The notes beneath the pieces were generated by a model, which saw only the letters and a program-made list of their open reading frames with translations, was not told where the DNA came from and searched no databases. A program made the translations under genes and the position numbers. This document shows positions 16,636 through 24,217 of a DNA stretch of 60,325 nt, piece by piece. Positions within the stretch are counted from its first letter, which is position 1; every line of letters starts with the position of its first letter. The DNA comes from a virus: positions 1 to 60,325 of IMG/VR virus record IMGVR_UViG_3300030107_001017. One strand, 5' to 3'.

Positions 16636-19600
16636 TAATATTTAAGATTCATCAATGGTCGATTGACTGTGCCACCACGAGCATAACCACCGAGTGGTCT
16701 TGAACCTCCAGGCATGGTGGAATCTTTTATCTGCATTCTTCCTCCTGGTTGTCTTATGGGGGCACCTTCTGGGATGCCGTCTATCGCTATTTTTCTTGAA
16801 GTTCCTGTAGTTTCGTTTACGAGCATTACTGAACCGTCGGCTCCTTGAATATATACATCGTCTGGGTGTGGACCACCCTGAATATATCTTCCACCGCCAC
16901 TGACACCTTGAGATTGAGACAATTGTGCACCTTGTGATCTTGGGTCGGGTATGGTGATTGAACGTTGAGGGTTTTCTATTCCTCCAGGAACTTGGGCTTC
17001 AGCTTCTTTTATTCTTCTAGCTAGGTCTTGATACTGAGCGGTTTCCCCTTGTATGTTGGGGTCCAACTTAAAACCTCTGTATGCATGATGGCCTGTGTCC
17101 TGTACACCATAGTCTCCTCTACCCCTAACCTTACCGAGATATTGTCCTACTGATTTTTTACCTAATGTCCCGAGAGCACCTATGCCTGGGATCAAACCAA
17201 CTATGGACAACGCTGACATGATGCTTGGTGCAAGGGCGTCACCATATTGTCCAGCTACTACAGATCTTACTGCGTCTCTGCCATATTTAGCTGCACTGGC
17301 GACATCGGCCGCGAATCCTGCTGGAGTTTCTCCGGCTATTATCTGAGCTATGATGGGGGCTTCTTCGTAGGCTTCTACACCACGGTCTAGTAAATCTTTT
17401 GATTGTCCCCCTTTATCAAAGTATTGAAGGGGCATCATTGGTCTATTATTCACTTCTCCTCCTTTATTCATAAGCACTTTTTGGAATGCTTCGCGTATTT
17501 CGGGAGTCATTTGTATTTCTAAAAATTTGTTGCGGTTATCGTCCGTTATTTGTTTAGCATTGAGTTTAATGCCGTACTCAGCTTCTATTCTTTTTATACC
17601 CTGTCTCGTTTTTTGATCATATTGACGTCCTCTACGAGCGGATGTTTTTCCTGGACTTAATCGGAGACGTGCATCATCATCGCCTAGCTCGTGGCTAAAC
17701 TGCTGCATTCTTGCTGGGGCTGTGCCTTGATCCATACCTGTTTGTCTTTGCAAGGCGTAATCATTAATAGGGAACCAAACAGCATCAATACGAGGGTCTA
17801 CCGCTGCATCATTCATCGACATCTTCATATGCATGGGGAACCAATCTTCAAACATGTGTAACTTCGCGTCACCCGTGTCTTGCTTAACAACCATTGCTTG
17901 TAGGTTAGGAGAGAAGGCTTGTATTGCGGCTTGCTTCATCGTGTTTCTTTCTCGTAGTGCTAATGCTGTTCTACTGTGTTGTTTGTCTATTGGATCGAAT
18001 AAAGCGTGAGCTTCTGAAATACCATCATTGTACTGCTGGTCTGTGATAAAACCTCCCTCTAAATCTGCCGCTAGCTGATCCATTATACGGGATCTTTTAC
18101 GATTTACTTTATCGTAGTCGTAATCCATTCTTTTTACAGCGCGTTGATAGACTTCTTCAGAAGTTAGCTCTCTACCTAATTCTTGGTTATACTCTTTGGT
18201 GTTAAAACCGAACATGTTGTTAATTTGGTTGTTTTGAGTTTCTATGTAGTCCCTGTAGTTTTGTACCTCTTTTTTCCAATCATCGACTGTGTATCCTGGT
18301 TTAAGGTTTGGCTCTACTACTTGATCTAAATACTCTCCGGCATCTGCGTCCATACTTGAGTAATGTCCGGAAGCAGAACGTTGAGTTCCAGAACCACTAA
18401 AGTCCATACCGAAATCGAAATAAGTGTCTTCGGGCCTTGTTGTGCCTAAACGATATGCGATGTCATTACCTCTAACCGTAAAACCAAGCGTTTCCTGAAG
18501 GTTTTCTGCGTTATCACCAGCAGAAATTTTTTGTAAAACTTCGTCTTTTCTTTCAGGTCCTAACATACCGTACATCCCAGATTGGCCCTCGGCTGGGATT
18601 AAAACACGTTTGCCAGGTTCGTTGGGGTTAGTGCCGGAACCGAGAGGAGCCTTTACCTGATACACACCACTGCGTGTATGGAACACACGGTTGACCGCAT
18701 TTGAATCTCTGGGTGTATTTCTTATGTCTAGTGACCGTACCCCTGCGCCAACCTCTGGGTGTCCACCGTCAGGTAATACAAACTCGAACTTTTCTGGTGA
18801 GACGCTTACATTCTTTTCTGTGTATCTTAACAGCGGTAAAGTTCTGGCGGCTTCGGATATGCTTCTGGGGTTTTCGTCTGTGGGAATCATTGGCATATAG
18901 GTGGTGCCGCGCGAAGTGTCCAGTGCGTTTTGATCCTGCCCCCATATGTCAGTTCTTAGTCCGTCATCTACTTCTTCGGATGCTACTTGCATACTTGGTC
19001 TTGAGTCGACTTGCTGATGTATTTTGGGTTTATTGCGGCCGATCTCATCTAATACTTCTTGTAGGGTGGCCTTACCTTCTTTCATCTGCTCTGGGATCCA
19101 CTCATTAAACTGACGCTCAAGGTTCGCACGAGCTGCACCAGGAACAGAGTCTAGTGTGCTTTGTATCAACCCTCTTACGTTGTACTTTTTGTATGGGTTT
19201 TGAAACTGCTTATTATTGAGTATGGACCTTTCGGCCATGGTCTCTATTGTGAATGGTTGACCTGTTATGTCCACTTGGTCCCAATATTCTTCAGGAAAAC
19301 CCTGTTCATATGCGTCTTCTCTTGCTTCGTAGTTGTATGCTGCTCCTCTTGGGCTGGTGTCTTCGATTGTGTATTGTGTGGGGGTGACTCTGAGCTTTGC
19401 GGCTTGTTCTCTTAAAAAATCAGTACCTTTCCTAGTCACTGAACCAGGGACAAAGGGCAATGCGCCAAGGGCCGCGATCCCTGTTCCAATGTACGGCGAC
19501 CCTCCTTCAGTGGCTAGGTGATAACCTTCACGGATACCTTCTATGTCCCCGTAACCAGGGATCATGTCTATTGTGTCGACTATTCCTTGGGAGAGGCGAT

Positions 19601-19703
19601 TGGCTCGGTAGCGATCGTCCATGTAACCGAAAACATTCTCCGCGATCCACTGCTTGCGTTTTTCAGACGGCGAAGGCTCATACGGTAAGATTTGTGTAGC
19701 CAT
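16635..19703 (-). CDS. Large virion protein with two similar modules
   Basis: The 1022-aa protein opens the late unit. Its N-terminal part has GIVDTIDMIPGYGDIEGIRE and IAALGALPFVPG. A second hydrophobic GLIPGIGALG segment lies near residue 840. Motifs of the form NKGGEVNNRPMMPLQYFDKG (about 744) and ARGGTVNRPLMNLKY (C-terminus) end each part, suggesting fusion or duplication of two related modules. The middle is long and charged. No lysozyme or protease motif is recognised. It is probably an internal head or ejection protein, by length and place. The leader (19704-19955) holds its promoter. Confidence 0.75.
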   Translation of the reverse strand: MATQILPYEPSPSEKRKQWIAENVFGYMDDRYRANRLSQGIVDTIDMIPGYGDIEGIREGYHLATEGGSPYIGTGIAALGALPFVPGSVTRKGTDFLREQAAKLRVTPTQYTIEDTSPRGAAYNYEAREDAYEQGFPEEYWDQVDITGQPFTIETMAERSILNNKQFQNPYKKYNVRGLIQSTLDSVPGAARANLERQFNEWIPEQMKEGKATLQEVLDEIGRNKPKIHQQVDSRPSMQVASEEVDDGLRTDIWGQDQNALDTSRGTTYMPMIPTDENPRSISEAARTLPLLRYTEKNVSVSPEKFEFVLPDGGHPEVGAGVRSLDIRNTPRDSNAVNRVFHTRSGVYQVKAPLGSGTNPNEPGKRVLIPAEGQSGMYGMLGPERKDEVLQKISAGDNAENLQETLGFTVRGNDIAYRLGTTRPEDTYFDFGMDFSGSGTQRSASGHYSSMDADAGEYLDQVVEPNLKPGYTVDDWKKEVQNYRDYIETQNNQINNMFGFNTKEYNQELGRELTSEEVYQRAVKRMDYDYDKVNRKRSRIMDQLAADLEGGFITDQQYNDGISEAHALFDPIDKQHSRTALALRERNTMKQAAIQAFSPNLQAMVVKQDTGDAKLHMFEDWFPMHMKMSMNDAAVDPRIDAVWFPINDYALQRQTGMDQGTAPARMQQFSHELGDDDARLRLSPGKTSARRGRQYDQKTRQGIKRIEAEYGIKLNAKQITDDNRNKFLEIQMTPEIREAFQKVLMNKGGEVNNRPMMPLQYFDKGGQSKDLLDRGVEAYEEAPIIAQIIAGETPAGFAADVASAAKYGRDAVRSVVAGQYGDALAPSIMSALSIVGLIPGIGALGTLGKKSVGQYLGKVRGRGDYGVQDTGHHAYRGFKLDPNIQGETAQYQDLARRIKEAEAQVPGGIENPQRSITIPDPRSQGAQLSQSQGVSGGGRYIQGGPHPDDVYIQGADGSVMLVNETTGTSRKIAIDGIPEGAPIRQPGGRMQIKDSTMPGGSRPLGGYARGGTVNRPLMNLKY

Positions 19704-19749
19704 AAAAAATTTTGCAAAAAATTTTGGAATAGGTCTTTTATCTCGTCCT

Positions 19750-19778
19750 AGTGTAGTTCACGGTCTGAAAAAAGTAAA
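19750..19778 (-). promoter_or_regulatory. Late promoter, TTTACT-N17-TACACT
   Basis: On the minus strand TTTACT (19778-19773) and TACACT (19755-19750) are spaced 17 bases and lie 47 bases before the ATG of the first late gene. The same TTTACT box at the same spacing precedes four other transcription units in this window, which supports it. Confidence 0.65.
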
Positions 19779-19907
19779 ATCCTATTCCAGTGTATCTGAA
19801 AAACTTAGCCTTTAGTAGTTACTATTAGCGTTAACGTATAAGGGGGCAGGGGGTCCATCGGATCGGAAGTTGGGTGGTGGTCAAAAAAGCAAGTTCAGAC
19901 GGTGGTC

Positions 19908-19938
19908 GTAAAAAAGCCACCGCCAACTTGGCGGTGGC
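19908..19938 (-). terminator. Rho-independent terminator after the 79-aa gene
   Basis: A nine-bp perfect GC-rich stem (GCCACCGCC / GGCGGTGGC, 19916-19938) with a five-base loop is followed by six T residues on the minus strand. It lies 17 bases behind the stop codon and separates early transcription from the late promoter at 19.77 kb. Confidence 0.9.
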
Positions 19939-19955
19939 CCACGGGACGGGACCCG

Positions 19956-20195
19956 CTACTTAGTAGCGGGGGATTCTAAGGTGATGAAGCCCTTAGCGAT
20001 ATCGTACTTGATATCGGCGGCGTTAACGAGGCGGGATTCTAGCGCAGCGCGGACCGTTTGACCGTTGAGCGTAGTATGACGGTCGGCGTTATGCTGAGCG
20101 CGAGCTACCTTACCGGTAGCGGTGTAGATAGCGTTGAGGTCAAGATTGCCGCTATTGATTTTGACGGCAGGTTTTTTATTAGCTTTAGTAGACAT
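19956..20195 (-). CDS. Small basic protein of a three-member family (copy A)
   Basis: The 79-aa protein has an Ala/Lys start, then INSGNLDLNAIYTATGKVAR, AQHNADRHTTLNGQTVRAAL and ADIKYDIAKGFITL. The same sequence order recurs in the 100-aa gene at 23319-23621, and the final DIKYDI-K-GF motif ends the 195-aa gene at 28478-29065. It stands alone as a promoter-gene-terminator unit. The basic N-terminus and the HNAxRH segment suggest nucleic-acid binding, but no known domain is recognised. Confidence 0.8.
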   Translation of the reverse strand: MSTKANKKPAVKINSGNLDLNAIYTATGKVARAQHNADRHTTLNGQTVRAALESRLVNAADIKYDIAKGFITLESPATK

Positions 20196-20244
20196 ATTTA
20201 AATTCCTAAGTTAGTTAATGACTTACTACCTAAGTAGTGAAACT

Positions 20245-20273
20245 ATTATCTCTTAAGTAAAGTTAGAAGTAAA
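20245..20273 (-). promoter_or_regulatory. Promoter TTTACT-N17-GATAAT
   Basis: On the minus strand TTTACT (20273-20268) is 17 bases from GATAAT (20250-20245), about 50 bases before the ATG of the 79-aa gene. A second TTTACTT lies within the spacer. Confidence 0.65.
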
Positions 20274-20302
20274 GCACCGTGTCATACTGTTTAGTTATAA
20301 AC

Positions 20303-20331
20303 ATATAACTAGAAGTAAAGTTAAAAGTAAA
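20303..20331 (-). promoter_or_regulatory. Second, weaker TTTACT promoter or duplicate element
   Basis: A near copy of the previous element (TTTACTTTTAACTTTACTTC) lies 58 bases further upstream. TTTACT is at 20331-20326 with TTATAT or TATATG 17-18 bases on. The doubled TTTACTT boxes in both copies may be a regulator site rather than a -35 alone. Confidence 0.4.
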
Positions 20332-20412
20332 CCTAAAATCAGATCACAACGCCTGTTTAATAATTCAGATCACACTGCCATCGCAATCGGACCATGCACA
20401 ACGGATCATGGT

Positions 20413-20575
20413 TTACAGAAGATTACGCATGATCACATTGCGATCAGACTTCGGACTTCTGATCATGCGCCATGGGCCAGGAGCCATGGTGCGATCAGAT
20501 CATGTAAAAAGGTTCATGGCTTACAGAGGATTATGATGGCAAATAACAACGGATTTATTCTTACAGAGGATCATG
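20413..20575. repeat. Three direct repeats TTACAGARGATYAYG
   Basis: Copies start at 20413, 20521 and 20561. The first two are also preceded by TCATGGY. They lie in the GATC cluster and may be iteron-like protein binding sites. Confidence 0.6.
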
Positions 20576-20985
20576 GTCCAAGGTATAATAGAACAGGGAC
20601 CATGTTCTATTGGCTTATTGACCACCACCCCCAGATCTGATGATCATGGTGCTTGTTCCAGGGACTTTTGTCCGTAGCACAAGGACGGATCAAAAGTAGG
20701 TTCTATATATAGTGTCACAATTCTGATAAATATCGTTCTAAAAGTCTTTCAGACGTTTTATGTCGACTATCTACTGTTACCAGCACAGTACCACGAACCA
20801 CGTTCCATGGTCCATATTACATAGTCCCAGCTAATAGGTCGCTAATAGGTTAGCCAATAACCACGTTAAAGGGATCTAGATAGAGGGTTCCAGACCTTAC
20901 CCTATTGGCTTATTGGCTATTGTGAGATATTTTACGAAAACAAAAACGTAAAATTCGTGAGAGCTAATATAGAAACAGCTTACTG

Positions 20986-21246
20986 TTATTCATAGCCCTC
21001 TACCCATTGAAGGAGGGTGGGTTCATCCACAGCAGCGAAGGCTTGACCAGCAGTATCAAATGTTTTATAGGTGCCCCACTTCCTATCTCTATAGTTGTAG
21101 TTTGTGTTATTGAGCAGCACATAGGTTCCATCAGACAATATGGTCAGTGTACGGGTTTCATCAATCACCCAGCTACGTGCTTCTGTCATGGGGTCGATGC
21201 TGTTTAAAACATCGACAGCTCTTTCTATCGTATATTGTTCACTCAT
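20986..21246 (-). CDS. Hypothetical early protein, 86 aa
   Basis: The protein begins MSEQYTIERAVDVLNSIDPM and has a beta-rich middle (TRTLTILSDGTYVLLNNTNY) and an acidic end (LLQWVEGYE). It is the last gene of a nine-gene leftward early operon and overlaps the 143-aa gene by four bases. No family is recognised. Confidence 0.75.
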   Translation of the reverse strand: MSEQYTIERAVDVLNSIDPMTEARSWVIDETRTLTILSDGTYVLLNNTNYNYRDRKWGTYKTFDTAGQAFAAVDEPTLLQWVEGYE

Positions 21247-21674
21247 ATTCTATCTCGATCGATGTTCTTCCATCTAAACCTCACATACTCAGTAAGCGCA
21301 GACGACAGGTTACTGCCGTTAAGGCTGACGGCTAAGTACCAGTAATCGTTGAACTCTGGATGAGGTGTCCTAGCTATTTTAATGACATTGTAAATGTCTT
21401 GGTTACCGAGACGGTACACCTGACTACTGTCGTAGACATAGTTCCACTCTAGACCCGCTAGGTATTCTTCATAGCGATCGATTATGCCGTCGTCTTCGCT
21501 AAAGTAGTAGCCAACCTCGTCGATGTCTACGAGTAATTCCTCAAGCAAGCTAACCACACGATTAGTCTCATGAGGAGTGTGGTTGGGGTCTTCCAGTATC
21601 TGCTTGCTTTCTTCTATGTAGGAGGAGACCATTACAGGCCTCCATGTGAAAGTGTCAACTTCTTTGAGTTCCAT
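21243..21674 (-). CDS. Hypothetical early protein, 143 aa
   Basis: The acidic 143-aa protein reads MELKEVDTFTWRPVMVSSYI, then a helical part (ETNRVVSLLEELLVDIDEVG) and a beta-rich end (EFNDYWYLAVSLNGSNL). It overlaps the downstream gene by four bases. The pattern is typical of small accessory early phage proteins; function is unknown. Confidence 0.75.
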   Translation of the reverse strand: MELKEVDTFTWRPVMVSSYIEESKQILEDPNHTPHETNRVVSLLEELLVDIDEVGYYFSEDDGIIDRYEEYLAGLEWNYVYDSSQVYRLGNQDIYNVIKIARTPHPEFNDYWYLAVSLNGSNLSSALTEYVRFRWKNIDRDRI

Positions 21675-21676
21675 AT

Positions 21677-21883
21677 TTATTCCTTATACTTAAAGCCGAA
21701 AGGCTGATCAATTTGAGTAAGGCCGAGAGCTTCAATAATTACACTTTGAGCATGCTCTAGCTGTTCGTTACCGTTAGGCGTGAGGTTCTCTATTATGAGT
21801 TTTACAGCTTCCGGAACTGCGTTAGGATTTAGTTGAAGGTCTTTATAAACTTCCCACTGCATGGACTGATTATCTTTAGGCAT
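21677..21883 (-). CDS. Hypothetical early protein, 68 aa
   Basis: The acidic protein MPKDNQSMQWEVYKDLQLNP has a central helix (AVPEAVKLIIENLTPNG). It lies two bases upstream of the 143-aa gene in the early operon. An alternative start at the internal Met8 is possible. No domain is recognised. Confidence 0.7.
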   Translation of the reverse strand: MPKDNQSMQWEVYKDLQLNPNAVPEAVKLIIENLTPNGNEQLEHAQSVIIEALGLTQIDQPFGFKYKE

Positions 21884-21931
21884 TTTGCCCCCTTAGTTAT
21901 TTAACTTAACTAAGTATAAGGGCGAACGTAT

Positions 21932-22147
21932 TCAATCCTTAGCAACGTTCTTATTATTGGGGTGTTCACCGTAATAGTCTATCACAAACTGATCAATGGA
22001 AGCTGGCAACCCTTTGAGCAATACCTCATTCTTCCACTCTTCAGGTTGGTGAAGGCTCGTAACAGTAAAACGTAAACCGTGCTTGTCTGCCAACTCTAGC
22101 ACACGGTCCACTTTCTTATCATCAATATTATTTAGCGTGAGTTCCAT
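21932..22147 (-). CDS. Hypothetical early protein, 71 aa
   Basis: The protein MELTLNNIDDKKVDRVLELA continues DKHGLRFTVTSLHQPEEWKN. A good ribosome site (AGGAG, seven bases before ATG) supports this start even though it overlaps the upstream gene by 16 bases. Function is unknown. Confidence 0.75.
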   Translation of the reverse strand: MELTLNNIDDKKVDRVLELADKHGLRFTVTSLHQPEEWKNEVLLKGLPASIDQFVIDYYGEHPNNKNVAKD

Positions 22148-22338
22148 GGTTTGTCTCCTTCTGGGTTAAGCACAAGTCTTTCTTTGTGAAAGCCATTCCT
22201 GTTCCTGCTGGTTAGACCGAATACTTTTGTCTTTTCACTGAGCGAACGTTCAGTGCTAACACCACCAGGAATCTGTTTTATTTTGCCTCCTTTTTTCAAG
22301 AAGGCTTCGATGTCTTTGTTGATGTCGTCAGAGTCCAC
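22132..22338 (-). CDS. Small protein with FLKKGGKIKQIPGGVS motif
   Basis: The protein starts with GTG at 22338, supported by AGGAG seven bases before it. It contains DIEAFLKKGGKIKQIPGGVS, a motif common in short phage proteins (pattern F-x-K-x-GG-K-I-x-x-I-P-x-GVS). The rest is basic. A regulatory or nucleic-acid-binding role is possible but not shown. Confidence 0.75.
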   Translation of the reverse strand: MDSDDINKDIEAFLKKGGKIKQIPGGVSTERSLSEKTKVFGLTSRNRNGFHKERLVLNPEGDKPWNSR

Positions 22339-22569
22339 CTACATACTCCTGTGTTGTTTTTTCCGTTCTTGACTAAAACGACGATACTTAACAGCGTTGT
22401 GCAACGTCACCCAGTCATTGTGGCTCATGGACTTGGCCATTGATAAGATTGGGGTTTTATCGGTAAACCCATACTTCTCCTTCATCTTTTCCCATACGGC
22501 TACGTGCTTATAGTCTTCGTGTAGTCGCGCGTCGTAGTCGCTGAGCTCGGGATAGTTTATGTCATTCAT
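22339..22569 (-). CDS. Hypothetical early protein, 76 aa
   Basis: The protein MNDINYPELSDYDARLHEDY has charged helices (VAVWEKMKEKYGF) and a basic end (RRFSQERKKQHRSM). It overlaps the upstream gene by eight bases and is followed directly by the GTG-started gene. No family is recognised. Confidence 0.75.
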   Translation of the reverse strand: MNDINYPELSDYDARLHEDYKHVAVWEKMKEKYGFTDKTPILSMAKSMSHNDWVTLHNAVKYRRFSQERKKQHRSM

Positions 22570-22777
22570 CTTTTTTCCTTGTATCTGTGTAGTCTAGATC
22601 CTCGATGGCACACGTTACTCGGTCAAGCACAGCTGAGCAAGTTTCAGGTTCGTGAGCACATTCGGGGTCAAAGATCTTGAGCGTGTTATTCATTATAGCA
22701 TCGGCGATGAGCACTAACTCATCCATGTTAAACGAAACCTCTATTTTTCCTCCGTCATTCATATCATCAGTCTCCAT
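22562..22777 (-). CDS. Acidic hypothetical early protein, 71 aa
   Basis: The acidic, helical protein (METDDMNDGGKIEVSFNMDE) contains LVLIADAIMNNTLKIFD and ECAHEPETCSAVLDRVTCAI with three cysteines. It overlaps both neighbours by 8-11 bases. Function is unknown. Confidence 0.75.
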   Translation of the reverse strand: METDDMNDGGKIEVSFNMDELVLIADAIMNNTLKIFDPECAHEPETCSAVLDRVTCAIEDLDYTDTRKKDE

Positions 22778-22979
22778 TATTCAAGCTCCTACATTCCCAG
22801 AAAAGCACTGAGAACCAAGCGGTCCATAAGGATAAATTGATAATCACGATAGTGAAAGGAGACCAATCAGTCTCCGTGTTTAAGTAATAGCTGACCCCGC
22901 CACTAGCGGAGGCCGTAACAGCCACCGTCAGTAACAGGAAAACAACCACGGTAAGTAAGTGTCTAACAACCCAGCTCAT
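22767..22979 (-). CDS. Small membrane protein with two transmembrane segments
   Basis: The 70-aa protein has a hydrophobic segment at about 8-28 (LLTVVVFLLLTVAVTASASG) and another at about 42-60 (FTIVIINLSLWTAWFSVLF). It is an early membrane protein of unknown function; superinfection exclusion is one possibility. It overlaps the upstream zinc-ribbon gene by four bases (ATGA). Confidence 0.75.
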   Translation of the reverse strand: MSWVVRHLLTVVVFLLLTVAVTASASGGVSYYLNTETDWSPFTIVIINLSLWTAWFSVLFWECRSLNNGD

Positions 22980-23194
22980 GCGTCGTCCTTGACGATGCTA
23001 CGGTTGAGGTGAGAAGCTAGAAATCGCATGGGTAAAACCTTCACGTCTGCGCAAACGTCGCAACAGCGACCCTCGTCAGCCATGGGCCACGGGTCATTAC
23101 CCGTAGTCCAGTAAACCTTACCCTCAGCAGTGCGTTTATGCTCAATAGGGCCGTCGCATAAACAGCAGGTTAAAACTTCATGTACATCAGTCAT
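22976..23194 (-). CDS. Zinc-ribbon-like early protein
   Basis: The 72-aa protein has cysteine pairs CCLC (about 10-13) and CCDVC (about 44-48) separated by a short hairpin-like segment, consistent with a zinc ribbon. It is the first gene of the nine-gene early operon, with AGGAG before its ATG. An inverted repeat lies just upstream. Confidence 0.75.
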   Translation of the reverse strand: MTDVHEVLTCCLCDGPIEHKRTAEGKVYWTTGNDPWPMADEGRCCDVCADVKVLPMRFLASHLNRSIVKDDA

Positions 23195-23226
23195 ACGTGC
23201 TCCTAGTAATTAACTATAACTAGGTT

Positions 23227-23245
23227 ACTAACGATCACCGTTAGT
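23227..23245. promoter_or_regulatory. Inverted repeat, possible operator
   Basis: ACTAACG-ATCAC-CGTTAGT forms a seven-bp perfect inverted repeat 33 bases before the ATG of the early operon, flanked by CTAGG sequences. It may be an operator or a leader hairpin. Confidence 0.4.
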
Positions 23246-23271
23246 CCCTAGGAACGTTCTTTATAATGGGT

Positions 23272-23312
23272 ATAAAAAAGGCCCAGTGACGCAAGGGGTC
23301 GTCAACTGGGCC
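23272..23312 (-). terminator. Rho-independent terminator after the 100-aa gene
   Basis: On the minus strand GGCCCAG / CTGGGCC (23312-23306 and 23286-23280), extended inside by TGACG/CGTCA, is followed by a run of six T. It lies seven bases behind the stop codon. Confidence 0.9.
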
Positions 23313-23318
23313 AAGGGG

Positions 23319-23621
23319 CTAAGGCATCATATACATGAAGCCTTTCTTCAAATCGTAACGAATGTCACGAGAGTCAACTAGTCGGGTAGCTAGTGCTTCC
23401 CTTATTGTCTTACCGTCTAGTGACTTATGACGCTCAGCATTGTGCGTAGCACGAGCTGTCTTCTCAGGGTTATCTTTTAAAACCGCGTCAAGGTTAAGAC
23501 CACCGGAGTTAACTTTGGCAGTCGTGGTGCTCGCTATGTCGCCTAAAGATTTAGACGCCTTAGGAGCGGTTGGTGCAGTCGCCTTAGGACTAGCTTTTTT
23601 GGCTGTAGTAGACTTAGTCAT
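23319..23621 (-). CDS. Small basic protein of a three-member family (copy B)
   Basis: The 100-aa protein has an Ala/Lys/Thr/Pro-rich N-terminus, then KVNSGGLNLDAVLKDNPEKT, ARATHNAERHKSLDGKTIRE, ALATRLVDSRDIRYDL and KKGFMYMMP. It aligns along almost the whole of the 79-aa protein at 19956-20195. It also stands alone between its own TTTACT promoter and terminator. The AK-rich tail suggests DNA binding; the family is not recognised. Confidence 0.8.
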   Translation of the reverse strand: MTKSTTAKKASPKATAPTAPKASKSLGDIASTTTAKVNSGGLNLDAVLKDNPEKTARATHNAERHKSLDGKTIREALATRLVDSRDIRYDLKKGFMYMMP

Positions 23622-23672
23622 CTAACCATCTTCCTTTGTTACGGGTCACCTTAATTAGTAACCTTGCAAACT

Positions 23673-23700
23673 AGTATATAGTGAAGTAAAGCGAAGTAAA
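23673..23700 (-). promoter_or_regulatory. Promoter TTTACT-N16-TATACT
   Basis: TTTACT (23700-23695) and TATACT (23678-23673) on the minus strand are 16 bases apart, about 50 bases before the 100-aa gene. TTTACTTCGCTTTACTTC here mirrors the doubled boxes of the 79-aa gene. Confidence 0.65.
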
Positions 23701-23707
23701 GTTATAA

Positions 23708-23881
23708 TTAAGCATGATCAAGTTTTCTTTTTGTCCACTCTTCCCAAACTTTGACTGCTGTAATTCGATCAAGGTCAAAAAAATCTTGTAGCACTTTAGG
23801 TGCACCAAACATGTTGATAGAGCCAGATTCTTTGAGTTCGTCTAAAAACTGCAACAGCTCTTGTTTCTCTTTTTCTTCCAT
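23708..23881 (-). CDS. Conserved small protein, 57 aa
   Basis: The start is placed at the internal ATG 23881 (MEEKEKQELLQFLDELKESG) because GGAGG lies seven bases before it; a longer frame up to 23908 would overlap the membrane-protein gene without a ribosome site. The sequence SGSINMFGAPKVLQDFFDL followed by AVKVWEEWTKRK matches a short protein common in marine phages. It is predicted to be helical; function is unknown. Confidence 0.75.
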   Translation of the reverse strand: MEEKEKQELLQFLDELKESGSINMFGAPKVLQDFFDLDRITAVKVWEEWTKRKLDHA

Positions 23882-23882
23882 T

Positions 23883-24020
23883 TTAGAACCTCCTGTATGT
23901 AATGGCATCTTGAATGTATTCGTAAATATAATAACCCACTAAACCCCAAACTCCTGCAATAACGCACCACTTGAACAGAAACCACGGAAGCGTCAGAACA
24001 AACCATAGAATATCGATCAT
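23883..24020 (-). CDS. Small single-pass membrane protein (45 aa)
   Basis: A 45-codon frame fills the gap: MIDILWFVLTLPWFLFKWCV then IAGVWGLVGYYIYEYIQDAI. Its ATG overlaps the previous stop as ATGA and the next gene starts one base after its stop. The hydrophobic core spans most of the protein. The tight couplings on both sides make it a likely real gene below common length limits. Confidence 0.7.
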   Translation of the reverse strand: MIDILWFVLTLPWFLFKWCVIAGVWGLVGYYIYEYIQDAITYRRF

Positions 24021-24217
24021 ACTTCTTCTCCTTCTTTAAATGTATCTTCTAACTTGTCAGACATCAAAAAGGCAACAGTTTTGCCAGAAACTATGAGCCA
24101 ACCGTTAGGACTAACTTCGTACACGTTTTCACCTATGAATGTTCTTTCCTCAAAGTATGCCTCGAGGAAAAAATCTAAGTCGTCAAAGGTGTCAAACTTG
24201 ACTGTGTTAAACTTCAT
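24017..24217 (-). CDS. Hypothetical early protein, 66 aa
   Basis: The acidic protein MKFNTVKFDTFDDLDFFLEA continues with GENVYEVSPNGWLIVSGKTV and AFLMSDKLEDTF, alpha/beta in pattern. It overlaps the YubB-like gene by 11 bases and the membrane-protein gene by four. No known family. Confidence 0.75.
   Translation of the reverse strand: MKFNTVKFDTFDDLDFFLEAYFEERTFIGENVYEVSPNGWLIVSGKTVAFLMSDKLEDTFKEGEEV

Larger units (their letters stand above)
19704..19955. other. Intergenic leader of the late unit
   Basis: The 252-base spacer holds the late promoter at 19750-19778, the AT-rich stretch just before the start of the 1022-aa gene, and the terminator of the upstream 79-aa gene at 19908-19938. The part at 19840-19905 is G-rich (GGGGGCAGGGGGTCC); I see no gene in it. 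Confidence 0.6.
20196..20985. other. 790-base GATC-rich intergenic region, candidate origin or control region
   Basis: No convincing gene is present. The part next to the 79-aa gene holds two TTTACT promoters. Between 20342 and 20691 there are 12 GATC sites; about 1.4 would be expected by chance. Three copies of GATCATGGT begin at 20404, 20569 and 20642, and CCATGG occurs at 20470, 20484 and 20805. TTACAGARGAT direct repeats begin at 20413, 20521 and 20561. CTATTGGCTTATTG repeats exactly at 20607 and 20902. A hairpin (ATTTTACG / CGTAAAAT, 20929-20954) lies behind the 86-aa gene. GATC clustering recalls Dam-dependent origins. Confidence 0.55.

Noticed and set aside
20196-20985. tRNA or attachment site in the repeat region
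   Set aside because: No cloverleaf was found and no integrase is encoded; the repeats suit an origin or control region better.
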